A stretch of 64,000 bases of DNA from CAYSLC01 sp964431545 (lineage in GTDB: Bacteria; Desulfobacterota; Desulfobacteria; Desulfobacterales; JAABSP01), in assembly GCA_964431545.1 (NCBI GenBank), contig CAYSLC010000001.1:59482-123481 (forward strand). Reading direction: 5' to 3'. Below are positions 62,864 through 64,000 of this stretch, in pieces. Numbering within the stretch: the stretch's first letter is position 1; each line of letters begins with the position of its first letter. The notes below the pieces were generated by a model. The model was not told the DNA's origin. It searched no databases and saw nothing but the letters and a program-made list of their open reading frames with translations. Both the position numbers and the translations under genes were made by a program.

Positions 62864-63451
62864 GTGCCCGACCATTACCGAGATTTCGAACACCTCCGCC
62901 GCCATGAGGTGGAGGGGGAGGATTTCATCGTGGAGATCCTGCCCCGCCGCTCCCGGATCCTGGTCATGGCCCCCCACGGAGGCGGCATCGAGCCCCACAC
63001 CGCCCATTTGGCCACGGAGATCGCCGGCGGGATCTTCTCCTGCTATCTGTTCAAGGGGATCAAGGCACGGGGAAACCGGCGTCTTCACCTCACCAGCCAC
63101 CGGTTCGACGAACCCCGGGCCCTCCGGGCGGCGGGCGGAGCCGATTGGGTGGCCGCCGTCCACGGGGAACGGAATCCGGCGGCCGCCTATACCATGGCGG
63201 GGGGCCTCGACCGGATGTTGGCCCAGGCCGTGGCCGACCGGCTCATGGATGCCGGGTTTGAGATCCGGTCCCCCCGGGGGCCTCTGGCCGCTGTTCACCC
63301 CCTGAACATCTGCAACCGGGGCGCCTCCGGCAAGGGGGTCCAGATCGAGGTGAGCGCCGGGCTCCGGGCCGAACTGGGACGGCGGCCGCTGGATCGGGCC
63401 CGCTGGACCGGGGCGGTTCGGACGGCCCTCCTGGAGCGGGAAACGGCGTAG
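62864..63451 (+). CDS. Poly-gamma-glutamate hydrolase family protein (YjqB/PghP-like)
   Basis: A 195-residue protein matching the zinc peptidase-like fold of phage poly-gamma-glutamate hydrolases. The pattern is ILVMAPHGGGIEPHT (metal His and Glu), CYLFKG, LHLTSHRFDEP, AVHGER and NRGASGKGVQIEVS (late Glu). These enzymes cut gamma-glutamyl polymers. The cellular homologs probably act on other gamma-linked peptides. GTG start with GGGGA upstream. No phage genes are near, so this is a chromosomal family member. Confidence 0.82.
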   Translation: MPDHYRDFEHLRRHEVEGEDFIVEILPRRSRILVMAPHGGGIEPHTAHLATEIAGGIFSCYLFKGIKARGNRRLHLTSHRFDEPRALRAAGGADWVAAVHGERNPAAAYTMAGGLDRMLAQAVADRLMDAGFEIRSPRGPLAAVHPLNICNRGASGKGVQIEVSAGLRAELGRRPLDRARWTGAVRTALLERETA

Positions 63452-63566
63452 GGGCTCCGGGAGCCATCGACTTGGAGAGCGGGGCCGCCTTCGGCGCCGG
63501 CCGGCGGGCTCCCTCCCCTTCCATGGGAAGCGGACTTCCGTTGGATGGGGAAGAGCCCGGCCGGGT

Positions 63567-63600
63567 GTTGCACTCCACGTTGCAAAACACGTGGTGCAAC
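63567..63600. promoter_or_regulatory. Inverted repeat in 374-base gap
   Basis: GTTGCAC (63567-63573) plus CACGT (63576-63580) pair with ACGTG (63589-63593) plus GTGCAAC (63594-63600), leaving a 2-base bulge and an 8-base loop. It may be a regulator site or a weak terminator for the upstream genes, but it has no T tract. The rest of 63452-63764 shows an AT-rich CATATAAAAT patch and no gene. Confidence 0.45.
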
Positions 63601-63764
63601 GTAACGCCCGCGACATCCCCTTTCTTTTCCATATAAAATCAGCTCCATCGACCTCTCAATGGCCACAAGTGCAACCGCGCAACGGCCCGGCCGTCCTCGT
63701 CCGCCAACAGAAGAACCGCCTTTCAGCCCGGCGATTCCGCTTTTGAATGGTTCAATCGTCTTTC

Positions 63765-63780
63765 CGGCACGGGAAATGCT
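63765..63780 (+). promoter_or_regulatory. Possible sigma54 promoter for sensor kinase
   Basis: CGGCAC-GGGAA-ATGC keeps the essential GG and GC with the correct 10-base gap, and differs from consensus at two outer positions. It is 45 bases before the ATG at 63826. TTGAA-TGG-TTCAA (63743-63755) lies just upstream. Confidence 0.5.
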
Positions 63781-63825
63781 AATGATGTGTGTATCACCCC
63801 ATGCAGAGGAGGGGAGATCCACACG

Positions 63826-64000
63826 ATGTTTCGAAACCTCGACAAGCTCCGCAACAGCCTCGTATTGAAACTGATCCTCACCGTCGAACTGATCTTTCTG
63901 GTGGGCATCGCCACCTGGGCGTTTTTCAACATCCGGTACCAGAAAGAAAAAGTGATGGACGAGATCATGGTGGGGGCCGACCGGCTGGGCAACACCATCA
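63826..64000 (+). CDS. N-terminus of membrane sensor protein, probably histidine kinase (3' end outside window)
   Basis: The first 58 residues only. A basic amphipathic start (MFRNLDKLRNSLVLK) is followed by a transmembrane helix (about 14-34) and NIRYQKEKVMDEIMVGADRL, the start of an extracytoplasmic sensor. This N-terminus is common among sensor kinases of sulfate reducers, so a kinase is the best guess. GAGGAGGGGAG precedes the ATG by about 10 bases. Kinase domains would lie beyond the window. Confidence 0.55.
   Translation, partial: MFRNLDKLRNSLVLKLILTVELIFLVGIATWAFFNIRYQKEKVMDEIMVGADRLGNTI

Noticed and set aside
63567..63600. Sigma54 reading of the TTGCAC...TTGC pattern at the inverted repeat
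   Set aside because: The spacing between the two blocks is 6 bases instead of 5, and GG is absent at -24; kept only as an inverted repeat.
63295..63822. 175-codon minus-strand open frame in the 63.4-63.8 kb gap
   Set aside because: It overlaps the real poly-gamma-glutamate-hydrolase-like gene, has no ribosome site, and is Pro/Arg/Ser low complexity.
1..64000. CRISPR arrays, insertion sequences, prophage or integrative elements
   Set aside because: No regularly spaced repeats, transposase, integrase or phage structural genes were seen on either strand.

Overview
The window looks like chromosome from a GC-rich, anaerobic, sulfate-reducer-like member of the Desulfobacterota (former Deltaproteobacteria). 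This is inferred from gene content, not from a search. The clues are a HesB/IscA-type selenoprotein read through an in-frame TGA, an SLC13/DASS transporter and a TauE-type exporter each paired with a CBS protein, many two-component and sigma54 genes, and the gene order rimP-nusA-infB-ylxP-rbfA-nrnA-truB-rpsO-pnp. No insertion sequence, prophage, integrase or CRISPR array was seen. Coding density is high and many genes overlap by 1-30 bases.

Layout. 1-5.5 kb: a tight operon of two tandem paralogous radical SAM enzymes, two FabF-like ketosynthases, a hotdog thioesterase and a PKS-type dehydratase. This is an unassigned type II fatty-acid/polyketide-like pathway that runs off the left edge. 5.7-18.8 kb: a large signalling and transport island. 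CBS protein plus SLC13/DASS transporter lie on the plus strand. Facing them on the minus strand are two consecutive operons: TauE exporter, 3-TM protein, CBS protein, sigma54 activator, NifX-like protein, histidine kinase and receiver; then, behind a near-perfect sigma54 promoter at 12566-12580, a 60-aa protein, a pseudo-receiver, a receiver, a kinase, a receiver, a degenerate kinase and a receiver. A short motif (FAEAG/FAEAD) recurs in four of these proteins. 18.9-25.9 kb: proline-racemase-family enzyme, YtcJ-like amidohydrolase and a PotABCD-type ABC importer behind a TTGACA promoter with an inverted repeat.

25.9-38.8 kb: housekeeping genes on the minus strand (MBL hydrolase, dut, M16 protease, pnp, rpsO, truB, nrnA, rbfA, ylxP, infB, nusA, rimP). 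38.9-40.2 kb: tRNA-Gly(CCC) and three small membrane proteins. 40.4-46.8 kb: B12-binding radical SAM protein, DUF362 ferredoxin-like protein, a 45-aa charged protein with a structured leader, formamidase-like protein, FAH-family protein, trmJ and ndk.

47-54.3 kb: a solute-binding protein next to a hybrid sensor kinase, then a 960-aa multisensor adenylate cyclase. 54.4-59 kb: FmdB-like zinc ribbon, macrodomain protein, the selenoprotein, enoyl-CoA hydratase, TIGR01777 epimerase, two small Cys-rich proteins and a nitroreductase. 59-64 kb: secreted M14 carboxypeptidase with dockerin-like repeats, PHP phosphoesterase, PfkB kinase, poly-gamma-glutamate-hydrolase-like protein, and the start of another sensor kinase behind a second possible sigma54 promoter.

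The least explained systems are the radical SAM/ketosynthase operon and the two-operon relay between the DASS and TauE transporters. In the relay, an activator whose Walker B aspartate is replaced sits directly upstream of a sigma54-controlled phosphorelay.
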